Source of the DNA: Saccharopolyspora aridisoli | GTDB lineage: Bacteria; Actinomycetota; Actinomycetes; Mycobacteriales; Pseudonocardiaceae | Length of the DNA: 53,361 bases | Assembly: GCF_004348445.1 (NCBI RefSeq) | Contig: NZ_SMKV01000037.1 | Coordinates: 1 to 53,361, forward strand | Direction of reading: 5' to 3' | Shown: piece after piece, positions 16,457 to 24,919 of the stretch | Numbering within the stretch: the first letter of the stretch is position 1 | How the letters are laid out: each line of letters begins with the position of its first letter | The notes under the pieces: generated by a model | What the model saw: only the letters and a program-made list of their open reading frames with translations | Database searches by the model: none | Told to the model about the DNA's origin: nothing | Position numbers and translations under genes: made by a program

Positions 16457-16838
16457 CGGTCGGGCCGCCAATGTGTCTGCGAGTGACTTTGCTGATGCGT
16501 AGCGTAGTGATCAGCGGCCGTCCTGATCAGGTGAAAATTCCGCAGCGCAGTGACGCAGCGTCACCTCTATGGAGTAGTGCGAATGATCTGCGAATGGTGG
16601 TGATCGGATTCCGGGGAGGGAAGAAAAGCAACTCCACTCTTGTGAAAGAACTGAAAAAACTACGCGGATAACCGGCAGGGCGGGTTCCGGATGAAGATCA
16701 AATGAGGAGCTGGTTGCCACAGTGAGGCGAGTATCACCCAGAAGGGAGTCATCGGCTGTACGCTCTCCGTTACTATCTGCGTCGCGTACAACGTGCCCAA
16801 AGCAAGCCCGACCCGCATCCGGCGATGAGGAACCGTTG
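16457..16838 (+). promoter_or_regulatory. Divergent control region upstream of the conservon
   Basis: I see no credible gene here. Two strong dyads are present: TGATCAG/CTGATCA at 16508-16529 with an 8-nt spacer, and GTGACGCAGCGTCAC at 16550-16564, a perfect 7-bp inverted repeat around one base. Either could bind a regulator acting on the methyltransferase or the conservon. A candidate -10 element TACTAT lies at 16771-16776, about 60 bp before the cvnA start, with only a weak -35. The Shine-Dalgarno GAGG is at 16827-16830. Confidence 0.4.
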
Positions 16839-18176
16839 ATGTCGACCGACACCCAGCTGCATCCGCGAGGAGAGTTCCCTAACCGGATTCCGGCTGTCGT
16901 CGCGTTCGTGCTGACCCTCCTCGTCTCCGGGACGATCTTCTCCTGGGTCGTCCTCCAGATCCCCGCAGGCGCGGGACCCGTCGCCGTGATCGGCGCGTTG
17001 CTCGTCCTCGCGCTGTCGGTCGCCGTCGCCGCGACTGTTCGCGGGGTGCAGATGACCCGGCACTACCGCCTCGCCGCGGCCAGCATGAACAGCGACATGG
17101 TGCGGCTGGCCGGCGAGGCCTTGCCAGGCGTGGCCCGGCAGCTGCGCGCGGGAGCCACCCCCGAGGAGGCGGTCAAGGACCACAAGCAGGACTTCAGCGT
17201 TCCGCACCGGCGCGTCATCAAGGCCATGACCAAAGAGCTGGCCACCAGCGAGAAGATGCGCGCCGCCGCGCTGTCGACGTGCGCCAGCGCCGCAAGCCGG
17301 GTTCAGGCGCTGGCCACCGGGATGCTCGCCGACCTCCGCGAGATGGAGGGCAAGCACGAATCCGAAGACGTCCTCGCGGACCTGCTCAAGCTCGACCACA
17401 GCACCGCGCAGGCCGGCCGGCTCGCCGACAGCATCGCGGTGCTCACCGGAGCGCGCAGCGGCAGGCGCTGGACCAAGCCGATCGTGATGGAGAGCGTCCT
17501 GCGCGGCGCGATGGGCCGGATCTGCTCCTACCAGCGAATCCGGTTGCACTCCACCAGCACCGTCGCGGTCGTCGGCTACGCGGCCGAGGGCGTGATGCAC
17601 GCGCTGGCCGAGATCATGGACAACGCCACCAAGTTCTCGCCTCCCACCGAGGAGGTGCACGTCTACGTCGAAGAGGTGCACAGCGGTGTTGTCGTCACCG
17701 TCGAGGACAGCGGATTGGCGATGGGCGACGCCGCGCTGGCCCGCGCTGAGCACGCGGTGTCCGACACCCCGCTGGACCTCGCCGAGATCTCCGGGAGCCG
17801 ACTCGGCCTGGCAGTGGTCGGATGCCTGGCGCGCAAGCACGAGCTGTCGGTGTCCTTCCGCGCTTCGGCGCGCGGTGGGACCGGTGTGGTCGTCATGATC
17901 CCGCAGAAGCTGATCACCCAGCCGCGTCAGGACGCCGAGCCTCCCGCGGACGAACCGGGCAAGCCGACCCTCGACGTGCACGCCGACACCGAGACCGAAC
18001 CGACCGAACCCGGCGAGCTCCCCAAGCGCCGCCGGGGACGAACCCTCGCCGCAGTGCGCTCGGCCCCCGCCACCAGGCAGGCCGAGGGCAAGCGGTCGGA
18101 CGCGGGTGCGCGCTTCGGCGCGTTCTCCAAGTCCCGACGCGACGACTCGTCCACTTCGGACGAGGAAACCCGATGA
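16839..18176 (+). CDS. cvnA: Conservon sensor histidine-kinase-like protein CvnA
   Basis: A 445-residue membrane sensor. Two transmembrane helices lie at about residues 17-40 and 46-66, followed by a helical dimerisation region containing KLDHSTAQAGRLADSIAVLTG and then an HATPase domain with N-box EIMDNATKFSPP and G-box VEDSGLAMG. The last roughly 85 residues are a Pro/Glu/Arg-rich disordered tail. In Streptomyces, CvnA forms a membrane complex with CvnB, CvnC and the GTPase CvnD and acts like a G-protein-coupled receptor. This copy lacks a large extracellular sensing domain. The ATG at 16839 has GAGG nine bases upstream. First gene of the cvnABCDE set. Confidence 0.88.
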   Translation: MSTDTQLHPRGEFPNRIPAVVAFVLTLLVSGTIFSWVVLQIPAGAGPVAVIGALLVLALSVAVAATVRGVQMTRHYRLAAASMNSDMVRLAGEALPGVARQLRAGATPEEAVKDHKQDFSVPHRRVIKAMTKELATSEKMRAAALSTCASAASRVQALATGMLADLREMEGKHESEDVLADLLKLDHSTAQAGRLADSIAVLTGARSGRRWTKPIVMESVLRGAMGRICSYQRIRLHSTSTVAVVGYAAEGVMHALAEIMDNATKFSPPTEEVHVYVEEVHSGVVVTVEDSGLAMGDAALARAEHAVSDTPLDLAEISGSRLGLAVVGCLARKHELSVSFRASARGGTGVVVMIPQKLITQPRQDAEPPADEPGKPTLDVHADTETEPTEPGELPKRRRGRTLAAVRSAPATRQAEGKRSDAGARFGAFSKSRRDDSSTSDEETR

Positions 18177-18243
18177 CACCCCCGAAGACTTCGATTGGAG
18201 GTGTGGGACAGCGGGTCACCCCGCCCGTCGTCCCGCAACCGCG

Positions 18244-18648
18244 ATGACCATCGACACCCGCGAGCTCGACTGGATGTTGGAGAACCTGCTGCAGAACACC
18301 CCCGGCAGCAGACACGCGCTGGTGCTGTCCAAGGACGGCCTCAAGCTCTGCCACACCGCCGGTCTGAGCCCCGACCAGGCCGACCAGCTCTCAGCCATCG
18401 CCTCGGGAATCCAGAGCCTGTCCTACGGCGCGTCGGTGGAGTTCGGCGACGGCAGCGGGGGAGTGCGCCAGTCCATGACCGAGTTCCACGGCGGTGTGCT
18501 GTGCATCGTCGAGGCCGGGTTCGGCGCGCACTTGGCGGTGCTCGCCTCCGACGAGACCGACGTGGGCATCGTCGGCCACAACATGAACGAGCTCGTCGAG
18601 CAGATCGGCGAGCACCTGCGGAGTCCGAACCGGTCCGAGGTCTCATGA
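18244..18648 (+). CDS. cvnB: Roadblock/LC7 protein CvnB
   Basis: A 134-residue roadblock/LC7-domain protein (ELDWMLENLLQNTPGSRHALVLSKDGL; then CIVEAGFGAHLAVLA). Roadblock proteins bind and regulate small Ras-like GTPases, so the partner is CvnD two genes downstream. The start at 18244 is the only sensible ATG; it has no clear Shine-Dalgarno, and the 67-bp gap after cvnA is the only real spacer in the cluster. It overlaps cvnC by 4 bases (ATGA). Confidence 0.88.
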   Translation: MTIDTRELDWMLENLLQNTPGSRHALVLSKDGLKLCHTAGLSPDQADQLSAIASGIQSLSYGASVEFGDGSGGVRQSMTEFHGGVLCIVEAGFGAHLAVLASDETDVGIVGHNMNELVEQIGEHLRSPNRSEVS

Positions 18649-19004
18649 CCAGGCGGCTGCTCGATGACGAGGACCCGGACCGGCTCTACATCGTCACCGG
18701 CGGCCGCACCCGTCCCGCCGACGACTCCTTCGACTCGGTGACCCTGGTGGTCGCCGAGGGCGAAGCTATTCCGGGCATGCAGTCGGAGCACGCCGCCATC
18801 CTGCGGCTCAGCCGCGAACCGATCTCGGTGGTCGAGCTCTCCGCCGAACTCCGGCTCCCGGTGAGCGTGGTGCGCATCCTGCTCGGTGATCTCCACGCGA
18901 TGGGCAAGATCACCGCGCGACACCCCTCCGCCCGGCGCGACCCGTCGGAGGTCCCGACTCCCGATTTCCTCAAGCAGGTGCTCGTTGGACTTCGCAACAT
19001 CTGA
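18645..19004 (+). CDS. cvnC: DUF742 protein CvnC
   Basis: A 119-residue DUF742 protein. The core has a winged-helix look: LSREPISVVELSAELRLPVSVVRILLGDLHAMG, then the conserved C-terminal PDFLKQVLVGLRNI. CvnC binds the other Cvn proteins in the membrane-associated complex; its biochemical role is unclear. The start overlaps the cvnB stop (ATGA), and the 3' end overlaps cvnD by 20 bases, as is usual in conservons. Confidence 0.88.
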   Translation: MTRRLLDDEDPDRLYIVTGGRTRPADDSFDSVTLVVAEGEAIPGMQSEHAAILRLSREPISVVELSAELRLPVSVVRILLGDLHAMGKITARHPSARRDPSEVPTPDFLKQVLVGLRNI

Positions 19005-19578
19005 CCGAACCCCCTTGCGGCACACCGCGTCCGATGGTTTGAAGATCGTCATCATCGGCGGCTTCGCGGTCGGCAAGACCACCATGGTGGGCTCGGTCAG
19101 CGAGATCCGGCCGCTGAACACGGAGGAGACCATGACCACCGCCAGCGTCGGCGTGGACTCCACCGCCGGCGTGGGCGCGAAGGCAGCCACGACGGTGGCC
19201 TTCGACTTCGGCCGCATCACGCTCAACGAGCAGATGGTGCTGTACCTGTTCGGCGCGCCGGGGCAGGAGCGGTTCTGGTTCATCTGGGACCAGCTGTTCA
19301 GCGGCTGCCTCGGCGCGGTCGTGCTGGTGGACTCCCGCCGCATCGCCGACTGCTGGTACGCCATCGACCGGCTGGAGGAGCAGGGAACGCCGTTCGTGGT
19401 GGCGCGCAACAACTTCGGCGTTCCCAAGCACGGGCTGGAGCAGGTGCGCGACGCGCTGGCCCTGCCCGATGAGGTGCCGATGCTCGATTGCGACGCCCGG
19501 GACCGGGAGTCCAGCAAGGAGGTGCTGGTGCGGCTGGTGGAGCACCTGCACGAGACGTCGCTGGCGCGGGGCCTGTGA
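18985..19578 (+). CDS. cvnD: Conservon small GTPase CvnD
   Basis: A 197-residue Ras-like GTPase. The P-loop GGFAVGKTT is at about residues 25-33, the switch II/G3 element is FGAPGQERF, and the G4 region is VARNNF rather than canonical NKxD, which is usual for CvnD. TTG at 18985 is chosen as start because family members begin with MDFASS-like sequence and here the start gives MDFATS; it lies inside the end of cvnC. Its stop overlaps the ATG of the P450 gene (TGATG), indicating coupling. CvnD is the switch of the complex, presumably controlled by CvnB. Confidence 0.88.
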   Translation: MDFATSDRTPLRHTASDGLKIVIIGGFAVGKTTMVGSVSEIRPLNTEETMTTASVGVDSTAGVGAKAATTVAFDFGRITLNEQMVLYLFGAPGQERFWFIWDQLFSGCLGAVVLVDSRRIADCWYAIDRLEEQGTPFVVARNNFGVPKHGLEQVRDALALPDEVPMLDCDARDRESSKEVLVRLVEHLHETSLARGL

Positions 19579-20780
19579 TGGGCCCGCACGTCAGCACGAC
19601 TCCCTTGTACGGCGAGCGCTTCCACCGCGACCCGGCCGCGGTGTACCGGCAGCTGCGGCGCGACCACGGTCCGGTGGCGCCCGTGCAGCTGGAGGGCGGC
19701 GTCCCGGCCTGGTGCGTGCTCGGCTACCGCGAAGTGCACTACGTGGTGCGCAATCCCGAGTTGTTCAGCCGCGACCCGCGACGCTGGAACCGCTGGCACA
19801 TCGTCCCGGAGAACTGGTCGCTGCGCGCCTACGTCGAACCCAGGCCGTCGGCGCTGCTGGCCGACGTCGATGAACACCACACCCGCGGCGCAGTCGTGCG
19901 GGAAGCACTGGACACAGTGGACGCGTTCGAAATCTCGGCTGCGGTGGAACGAATCTGCGACACGCTGATCGACCGGTTCGCCGGTCGCGGTTTCGCCGAC
20001 CTCGTCGTGGAGTACACCCACCAGATCCCGCTGCTGGCGATGGCCAAGGTCTACGGGCTGGCCGACGACGAGGCCCCGATGCTCACCCACGACGTCGCGC
20101 TCTCCGGACAGGAGGGCGAGGAAGCGGTGGGCGCGCACGAGCGCACGGTCGCCCGGATGCAGCGGCTGGTCCGCGAGCGACGCGCGAGACCGACCGGCGA
20201 CCTGGTGTCCCACCTGGTGAAGCACCCGATCGGCTTCACCGAGGACGAGATCGCCGCTGACCTGTTCATCATCCTCGGCAAGGCGCACCTGACGACGTCG
20301 GACTGGATGGGCAACGCGCTGCGGCTGATGCTCACCGAACCCCGCTTCGCCGTCGACCTCGCGGGTGGGCGCAGCAGCGTCGGGCACGCGCTCAACGAAG
20401 TCCTCTGGGAGGACACCCCGATCCAGAACCACGTGGGCCGCTGGGCAACTCAGGACGTCCAACTCGGCGGGAAACCCATCCGGGAGGGAGATCTGCTGGC
20501 CTTGGGCCTGGCGGCGGCCAACGCCGATCCGCAGGTCCGGCCGCACGGGCACGAGGGCGCCACCGGGAACCACGCGCACCTGTCGTTCAGCCACGGTGAG
20601 TACGGCTGCCCCTACCCCGCCCAGGAGATCGCCCGGACGATCACCACCACCGGGATCGAGGTCCTCCTCGACCGCCTCCCGGACACGGACCTGGGCGTCC
20701 ACCCGGAAGACCTGACCTGGCGTCCGTCCGTGCTGATGCGAGGTCTGACCTCACTACCGGTGACCTTCTCCCCGCACTAG
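19578..20780 (+). CDS. cvnE: Conservon cytochrome P450 CvnE, lacking ExxR
   Basis: A 400-residue P450-fold protein. The heme-ligand loop is FSHGEYGCPYP with Cys344, but the usual Gly two residues after Cys is Tyr. The K-helix, where nearly all P450s have ExxR, reads N-E-V-L-W (Glu274...Trp277), so the Arg is missing. The I-helix (IILGKAHLTT, 231-240) has no canonical acid-alcohol AGxDT motif. Streptomyces conservon P450s of the CYP157 family show the same loss, so this is a lineage trait, not damage. Catalytic activity is doubtful; heme-based sensing or an unusual reaction are both possible. Coupled to cvnD by TGATG. The operon ends in the palindromic repeat at 20808. Confidence 0.87.
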   Translation: MGPHVSTTPLYGERFHRDPAAVYRQLRRDHGPVAPVQLEGGVPAWCVLGYREVHYVVRNPELFSRDPRRWNRWHIVPENWSLRAYVEPRPSALLADVDEHHTRGAVVREALDTVDAFEISAAVERICDTLIDRFAGRGFADLVVEYTHQIPLLAMAKVYGLADDEAPMLTHDVALSGQEGEEAVGAHERTVARMQRLVRERRARPTGDLVSHLVKHPIGFTEDEIAADLFIILGKAHLTTSDWMGNALRLMLTEPRFAVDLAGGRSSVGHALNEVLWEDTPIQNHVGRWATQDVQLGGKPIREGDLLALGLAAANADPQVRPHGHEGATGNHAHLSFSHGEYGCPYPAQEIARTITTTGIEVLLDRLPDTDLGVHPEDLTWRPSVLMRGLTSLPVTFSPH

Positions 20781-20807
20781 ACGAACCCGTCCTCGGCCGA
20801 AGTTCCC

Positions 20808-20847
20808 GATTTCAATGGAAATCAGGAATCGGATTTCCATTGAAACC
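20808..20847. repeat. 24-bp-period palindromic repeat, copy 1
   Basis: Arms TTTCAATGGAAATC (20810-20823) and GATTTCCATTGAAA (20832-20845) form a perfect 14-bp inverted repeat with an 8-nt loop. Viewed another way, two GATTTC units start exactly 24 bp apart (20808, 20832). The segment 20802-20827 is identical over 26 bp, in reverse orientation, to 43208-43233. It lies between the convergent cvnE and response-regulator genes and may also terminate transcription. Confidence 0.75.
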
Positions 20848-20866
20848 GGACACCTCCCGGGGAGGG

Positions 20867-21550
20867 TCAGAGCCAGCGGTAGCGGCGTTCTGGGCGGCCC
20901 GTTCCTCCGTAGCGGAGGCGGACCTCGGCCCTGCCGGACTCGACGAAGTGCTCCAGGTACTTGCGAGCGCTGACCCTGGAGATCTCGGTGGCGTCGGCGC
21001 ACTCGGTCGCGGAGAGGTCGCCGCCTGCGGTGGAGCGCTCGCGGAGGATGTCCTCGACCACGCGGGAGGTTTCGGAGGAAAGCCCCTTCGGCGGCGTGAC
21101 GCCCCGGGCGCGGGTGCCGAAGAGGCGGTCGACGTCCTGCTGGGCGGCAGGCGCGTCGCCGGGGAGGTCGGCGAGGGTGCGGTGCAGCGAGCGGAAGCTC
21201 TCCAGGCGTTCCCGCAGGGCCTCGTAGCTGAACGGCTTGATCAGGTAGTGCAGCGCGCCGCCGTGGATCGCACCGCGGACGGTGTCCAGGTCGCGGGCGG
21301 CGGTGATCACGATGACGTCCGGGTCGGCGGCCGGCCGTCCGCGCAGCTGGCGCAGCACCGACATGCCGTCGATGTCGGGCAGGTAGATGTCCAGCAGCAC
21401 CAGGTCCGGGCGCAGCTCGTCGGCGGCGACGACCGCGTCGGCCCCGGTGTGGGCGACGCCGACGACCTCGAAGCCGTCCACCCGCGAGACGTACCCGCTG
21501 TGGATCTTGGCGACCATGAAGTCGTCGTCGACCACCAGAACTCTGATCAT
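20867..21550 (-). CDS. Response regulator, CitB/DctR family
   Basis: A 227-residue response regulator. The receiver domain has the acidic pocket VVDDD (8-10), phospho-acceptor Asp54 in LVLLDIYLP, and the conserved Lys in YLIKPFSYEAL. The C-terminal domain (about 175-225, LSATECADATEISRVSARKYLEHFV) is the winged-helix type of CitB/DpiA/DctR regulators, not LuxR or OmpR. ATG at 21550 overlaps the kinase stop (ATGA), with GGGAGG upstream, so a GTG at 21562 was rejected. With the kinase it probably activates the divergent tctCBA cassette in response to a tri- or dicarboxylate. Confidence 0.88.
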   Translation of the reverse strand: MIRVLVVDDDFMVAKIHSGYVSRVDGFEVVGVAHTGADAVVAADELRPDLVLLDIYLPDIDGMSVLRQLRGRPAADPDVIVITAARDLDTVRGAIHGGALHYLIKPFSYEALRERLESFRSLHRTLADLPGDAPAAQQDVDRLFGTRARGVTPPKGLSSETSRVVEDILRERSTAGGDLSATECADATEISRVSARKYLEHFVESGRAEVRLRYGGTGRPERRYRWL

Positions 21551-23109
21551 GCTCCCTCCCACGGCAGCCGCGCGGTGAACACCGCGCCGTCGGCGTTGTG
21601 CACCTCCACCGATCCGCCGCGCCTGCGGCAGATCTGCCTGGTCAGCGCCAGGCCCAGCCCCCGTTCACCACCGCGCGCGGCCTTGGTGGTGAAGCCGTGC
21701 CGGAACACCTCCTCGACGATCTCCGGGGCCACCCCCGGGCCGGAATCGCGCACCACGATGGTGATCTCGTCGTTCTGCCGCAGCTCCACCTCGATCCACG
21801 CGTCTTGCGTGGACTCCAGCGCGTCGAGTGCGTTGTCGATGAAGTTGCCGAGCACGGTCACCACGTCGGCGGACAGCTCCTCATCGATCTCGCCGAGGAA
21901 ACCGCCCTCGTTGAGCCGCAGGCCCACCCCTCGCTCGGCGGCGAGGCTCGACTTGGCGATCAGCAGCGCTGCCGTGGCCGGGTCCTGCACGCGGGCGGTG
22001 ACCTCGGCGTGCCACTGCTCGCTGTGGTGGCTGATGCGTTGGACGTAGCGCTGCAGCTCGTCGTGCTCGCCGAGCTCCACCAGACCGGAGATGGTGTGCA
22101 GGCGGTTGGAGAACTCGTGGGCCTGGGCGCGCAGCGTGTCGGTGGTGTCGCGGTGGACAGCGAGCTCGCGCTGCAGGTCGACCAGTTCGGTGCGGTCGCG
22201 CATGGTCACCACCGCGCCGACCGTGGAGATCGGCATCCGGTTGAGCACCACGACCCGCCCCTCCCGCAGCACGATCTGGTCCACGCCGTCGGAGCGCCCG
22301 GTGAGCACGTCGCGGGCGCGGTCGCCCAGTTCGAGGGAGTCGATGTCGTGGCCGAGGCAGTCCTGCGGCAACGACAGCAGTCGCAGCGCCTGGTCGTTGA
22401 CCAGCGTGATCCGGTTCTGCTCGTCCACACCGAGCACGCCTTCGCGCACTCCGTGCAGCAGCGCCTCGCGGTGCTCGACGAGCCGGGTGATCTCCTGGGG
22501 CTCCAGCCCCAGCGTCTGGCGCTTGACCCGCCGGGCCAGCAGCACCGACCCGGCGATGCCCAGGAACGCGGCGAAGGCCAGCAGGGCGAGGGGGTTCTCC
22601 GGGGCTTCGCGCAACCCCTGCAGCACGTCGGGGGTGTTGCGGCCGGCGGCGACGACACCGACGAGCCGGGCGTCGTTGGCGATGACCGGAACGTGCGCCA
22701 CCAGCGTGTCGGTCCCGTCCGCCGAGACCTCGCCGACCCACGCCGAACCGCGCAGCACGCTCGACTCGCCCAGCGGCAGCGGCTGCCCGCGCTGGCCCGG
22801 ATCGGGCGAGGTCAGCACCTTGCCGCGAGCGTCGGCGATGATCACCTGGTCAGCACCGGACAGGCTGCGCGCGCTCTCGGCGAGGATCGGGAGCGCATCC
22901 CGCCGGTAGGGGTCCGCCAGACTCGCCCGGACGGTCTCGGTGGCCGCCAGGTCTTCGGCGACCGAGAGCATCTTGCGCCCCTCGCTCGCCCGGAAAGCGA
23001 CGTCGCTCTGGGCCACGGAGTACACCGCGACGGTGCCGAGCAGCACGAGGATGATCAGCAGCTGCCAGCTCAGCAGCTGCCGGGACAAGCTCCCCTGCAC
23101 ACGCAACAC
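21547..23109 (-). CDS. CitA/DctB-type sensor histidine kinase
   Basis: A 520-residue membrane kinase. Transmembrane helices at about 12-33 and 172-195 enclose an extracytoplasmic PAS-like sensor (residues about 35-170). A cytoplasmic PAS domain (about 205-310) precedes the phospho-acceptor region QAHEFSNRLHTISGL, then N-box NFIDNALDAL and G-boxes DSGPGV and GERGLGLAL. This is the CitA/DcuS architecture, which senses carboxylates outside the cell. Divergent from tctC and directly upstream of the regulator gene, so it probably senses the substrate of that transporter. It has a normal ATG start. Confidence 0.9.
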   Translation of the reverse strand: MLRVQGSLSRQLLSWQLLIILVLLGTVAVYSVAQSDVAFRASEGRKMLSVAEDLAATETVRASLADPYRRDALPILAESARSLSGADQVIIADARGKVLTSPDPGQRGQPLPLGESSVLRGSAWVGEVSADGTDTLVAHVPVIANDARLVGVVAAGRNTPDVLQGLREAPENPLALLAFAAFLGIAGSVLLARRVKRQTLGLEPQEITRLVEHREALLHGVREGVLGVDEQNRITLVNDQALRLLSLPQDCLGHDIDSLELGDRARDVLTGRSDGVDQIVLREGRVVVLNRMPISTVGAVVTMRDRTELVDLQRELAVHRDTTDTLRAQAHEFSNRLHTISGLVELGEHDELQRYVQRISHHSEQWHAEVTARVQDPATAALLIAKSSLAAERGVGLRLNEGGFLGEIDEELSADVVTVLGNFIDNALDALESTQDAWIEVELRQNDEITIVVRDSGPGVAPEIVEEVFRHGFTTKAARGGERGLGLALTRQICRRRGGSVEVHNADGAVFTARLPWEGA

Positions 23110-23390
23110 CGCGCACCTCCTCGCCCGGAACGTTAACCGCTCGCAGCCCCACTTCCGCGAAGAACCTGGTCGAGGCGCGCGTTCCCCCGGTCGTGGAGGC
23201 GAAGTGGATCAAGGGTCGGGAGGGTCGGGCTGGTGGAGGGGTGCAGCGCGTTCTGCTCGATGTTCGTGTTCTTCACTCGGTCGGGTTACAGAAGTTCCGG
23301 AAGTGTCGTTACGTGCCTAAGCGAGACACGGCGGTGTGCGGGCGTGCAGCATGAGCCAGCTCACGTTCCGACCACAATGGAGAGGCGGGA
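23110..23390. promoter_or_regulatory. Divergent promoter region, kinase / tctC
   Basis: A 281-bp non-coding gap. The palindrome TTCCGGAA lies at 23295-23302, flanked by two GTTAC copies (23285-23289 and 23309-23313). This cluster is the best candidate binding site for the CitB-type regulator. GAGAGG at 23380-23385 is the tctC ribosome binding site. Confidence 0.35.
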
Positions 23391-24383
23391 TTGCCCGTGC
23401 GGCTACGCAGCGCGCTGGCTGCCATCGCAGCCGTGCTGCTGGTGCTCCTGGTGCCGCCACTGATCAGCACCAGCGGTGACAGCAGCGCCGAAGCACAGAT
23501 CCGGGGCCTGCGAGTGCTGGTGCCCAACTCGCCCGGCGGCGGGTACGACATCACAGCCCGGACCGCGGTCAAGGCGATGGAAGACGCCGGTCTGCAGAGC
23601 AACACCGAGGTCTTCAACCTCCCGGGCGCCGGTGGCACCGTCGGGCTGGGGCGCGTCGTCAACGAGCGCGGCAACGGCAAGCTGGCCATGTCGATGGGGT
23701 TGGGCGTGGTCGGCAGCGTCTACACCAACCACTCGCCGGTGTCGCTGCAGGACACCACCCCGATCGCCAAGCTCGTCGAGGAATCCGACGTGATCGTGGT
23801 CGGCAAGGACTCGAAGTACCAGAACCTCGACCAGCTCATCGACGACTGGAAGGCCCGCCCCGGCGAGGTCCCGGTCGGCGGCGGTTCGTCCCCGGGCGGG
23901 CCGGACCACCTGGCGCCGATGCTGATGGCCAAGGCCATCGGCCTGGCTCCCAAGCAGGTCAACTACGTGCCCTTCGACGGCGGTGGCGAGCTGCTCGCCT
24001 CGGTGCTCGGCGGCAAGGTGGCCTTCGGCGTCTCCGGAATCGGCGAGTACCGCGACCAGATCGAGGCCGGCGAACTGCGAGTGCTGGCGGTGACCGGCCC
24101 GGAGCGCCTGCCGGGTGTCGACGCGCCGACGCTGCTGGAGTCCGGTGTGGACGTCAACTTCACCAACTGGCGCGGCGTCGTCGCCCCGCCTGAGATGAAC
24201 GAACGCGACCGCGCCAAGCTCGTGTCGCTGTACGAGCGCCTCAACGCGACCCCCGAGTGGAAGGAAGCGTTGCAGCGCAACGGCTGGACCGAGGCGTACC
24301 AGCCCGGACCGCAGTTCGGTGAGTTCCTGGCGCAGGAGAACGACCGGGTGGCCACGGTGCTCAAGGAGTTGGGGCTGGCATGA
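23391..24383 (+). CDS. tctC: TctC-type solute-binding protein (cassette 1)
   Basis: A 330-residue extracytoplasmic binding protein of the tripartite tricarboxylate transporter (TTT) family. The N-terminal hydrophobic signal (LRSALAAIAAVLLVLLVPP) is followed by the Bug/TctC core: VPNSPGGGYDITAR, NLPGAGGTVGLGRV and NWRGVVAP, the loops that contact the carboxylate of the ligand. TTG at 23391 has GAGAGG five bases upstream; GTG at 23397 is an alternative. It delivers a tri- or dicarboxylate to TctAB. First gene of tctCBA, overlapping tctB by 4 bases, with its two-component system divergent. Confidence 0.88.
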   Translation: MPVRLRSALAAIAAVLLVLLVPPLISTSGDSSAEAQIRGLRVLVPNSPGGGYDITARTAVKAMEDAGLQSNTEVFNLPGAGGTVGLGRVVNERGNGKLAMSMGLGVVGSVYTNHSPVSLQDTTPIAKLVEESDVIVVGKDSKYQNLDQLIDDWKARPGEVPVGGGSSPGGPDHLAPMLMAKAIGLAPKQVNYVPFDGGGELLASVLGGKVAFGVSGIGEYRDQIEAGELRVLAVTGPERLPGVDAPTLLESGVDVNFTNWRGVVAPPEMNERDRAKLVSLYERLNATPEWKEALQRNGWTEAYQPGPQFGEFLAQENDRVATVLKELGLA

Positions 24384-24916
24384 CAGGAACCGCGACCAAG
24401 ACCCCCGAGACCGAAGGCTCCAAGCGGAACTGGATGCGCGAGCACTCCGAGCTGGGCATCTGCGTGCTGCTGGCGCTGCTGGGCGTGCTGGTGCTCTCCG
24501 ATGCCGCGTCGATCTCGACCGACTTCACCCAGCGCGGACCCGTCGGGCCCAAGACCGTGCCGTTCCTCATCGGCGGTCTGCTGCTGCTCGTGTCGGTGCT
24601 GCTGGCCCGCGACGTGCTGCGCGGCGGGCACGGCGAATCCGAAACCGGTGAGGACGTGGACCTCTCGGCGCCCAGCGACTGGCGGACCGTCCTGCTGCTG
24701 TCGGCGTCGTTCCTGGCCAACGCGGTGCTGATCAACGTCATCGGGTTCCCGCTGTCCGGGATGATCCTGTTCTGGGCCTGCGCGTACGCGCTGGGCAGCC
24801 GCAACGCGGTGCGGGATCCGCTGCTGGCGGCCGTGCTGTCGGTGGTGACCTACTTCGTGTTCAACAACCTGCTCGGTGTCCCCCTGCCCGGCGGCCCGCT
24901 GATGGGGGTGCTGTAA
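24380..24916 (+). CDS. tctB: TctB-type small membrane subunit (cassette 1)
   Basis: A 178-residue protein with four predicted membrane helices (ELGICVLLALLGVLVLSD; FLIGGLLLLVSVLLAR; WRTVLLLSASFLANAVLINVIG; a C-terminal region ending LLGVPLPGGPLMGVL). It is the poorly conserved small subunit of TTT transporters and keeps the terminal LP.G....GVL signature. ATGA overlap with tctC; three bases before tctA. Confidence 0.85.
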   Translation: MTGTATKTPETEGSKRNWMREHSELGICVLLALLGVLVLSDAASISTDFTQRGPVGPKTVPFLIGGLLLLVSVLLARDVLRGGHGESETGEDVDLSAPSDWRTVLLLSASFLANAVLINVIGFPLSGMILFWACAYALGSRNAVRDPLLAAVLSVVTYFVFNNLLGVPLPGGPLMGVL

Positions 24917-24919
24917 CAG

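Noticed and set aside
16471..16671. A 66-codon open frame upstream of the conservon
   Set aside because: No ribosome binding site, low third-position GC, and it runs across both dyads; treated as control region.
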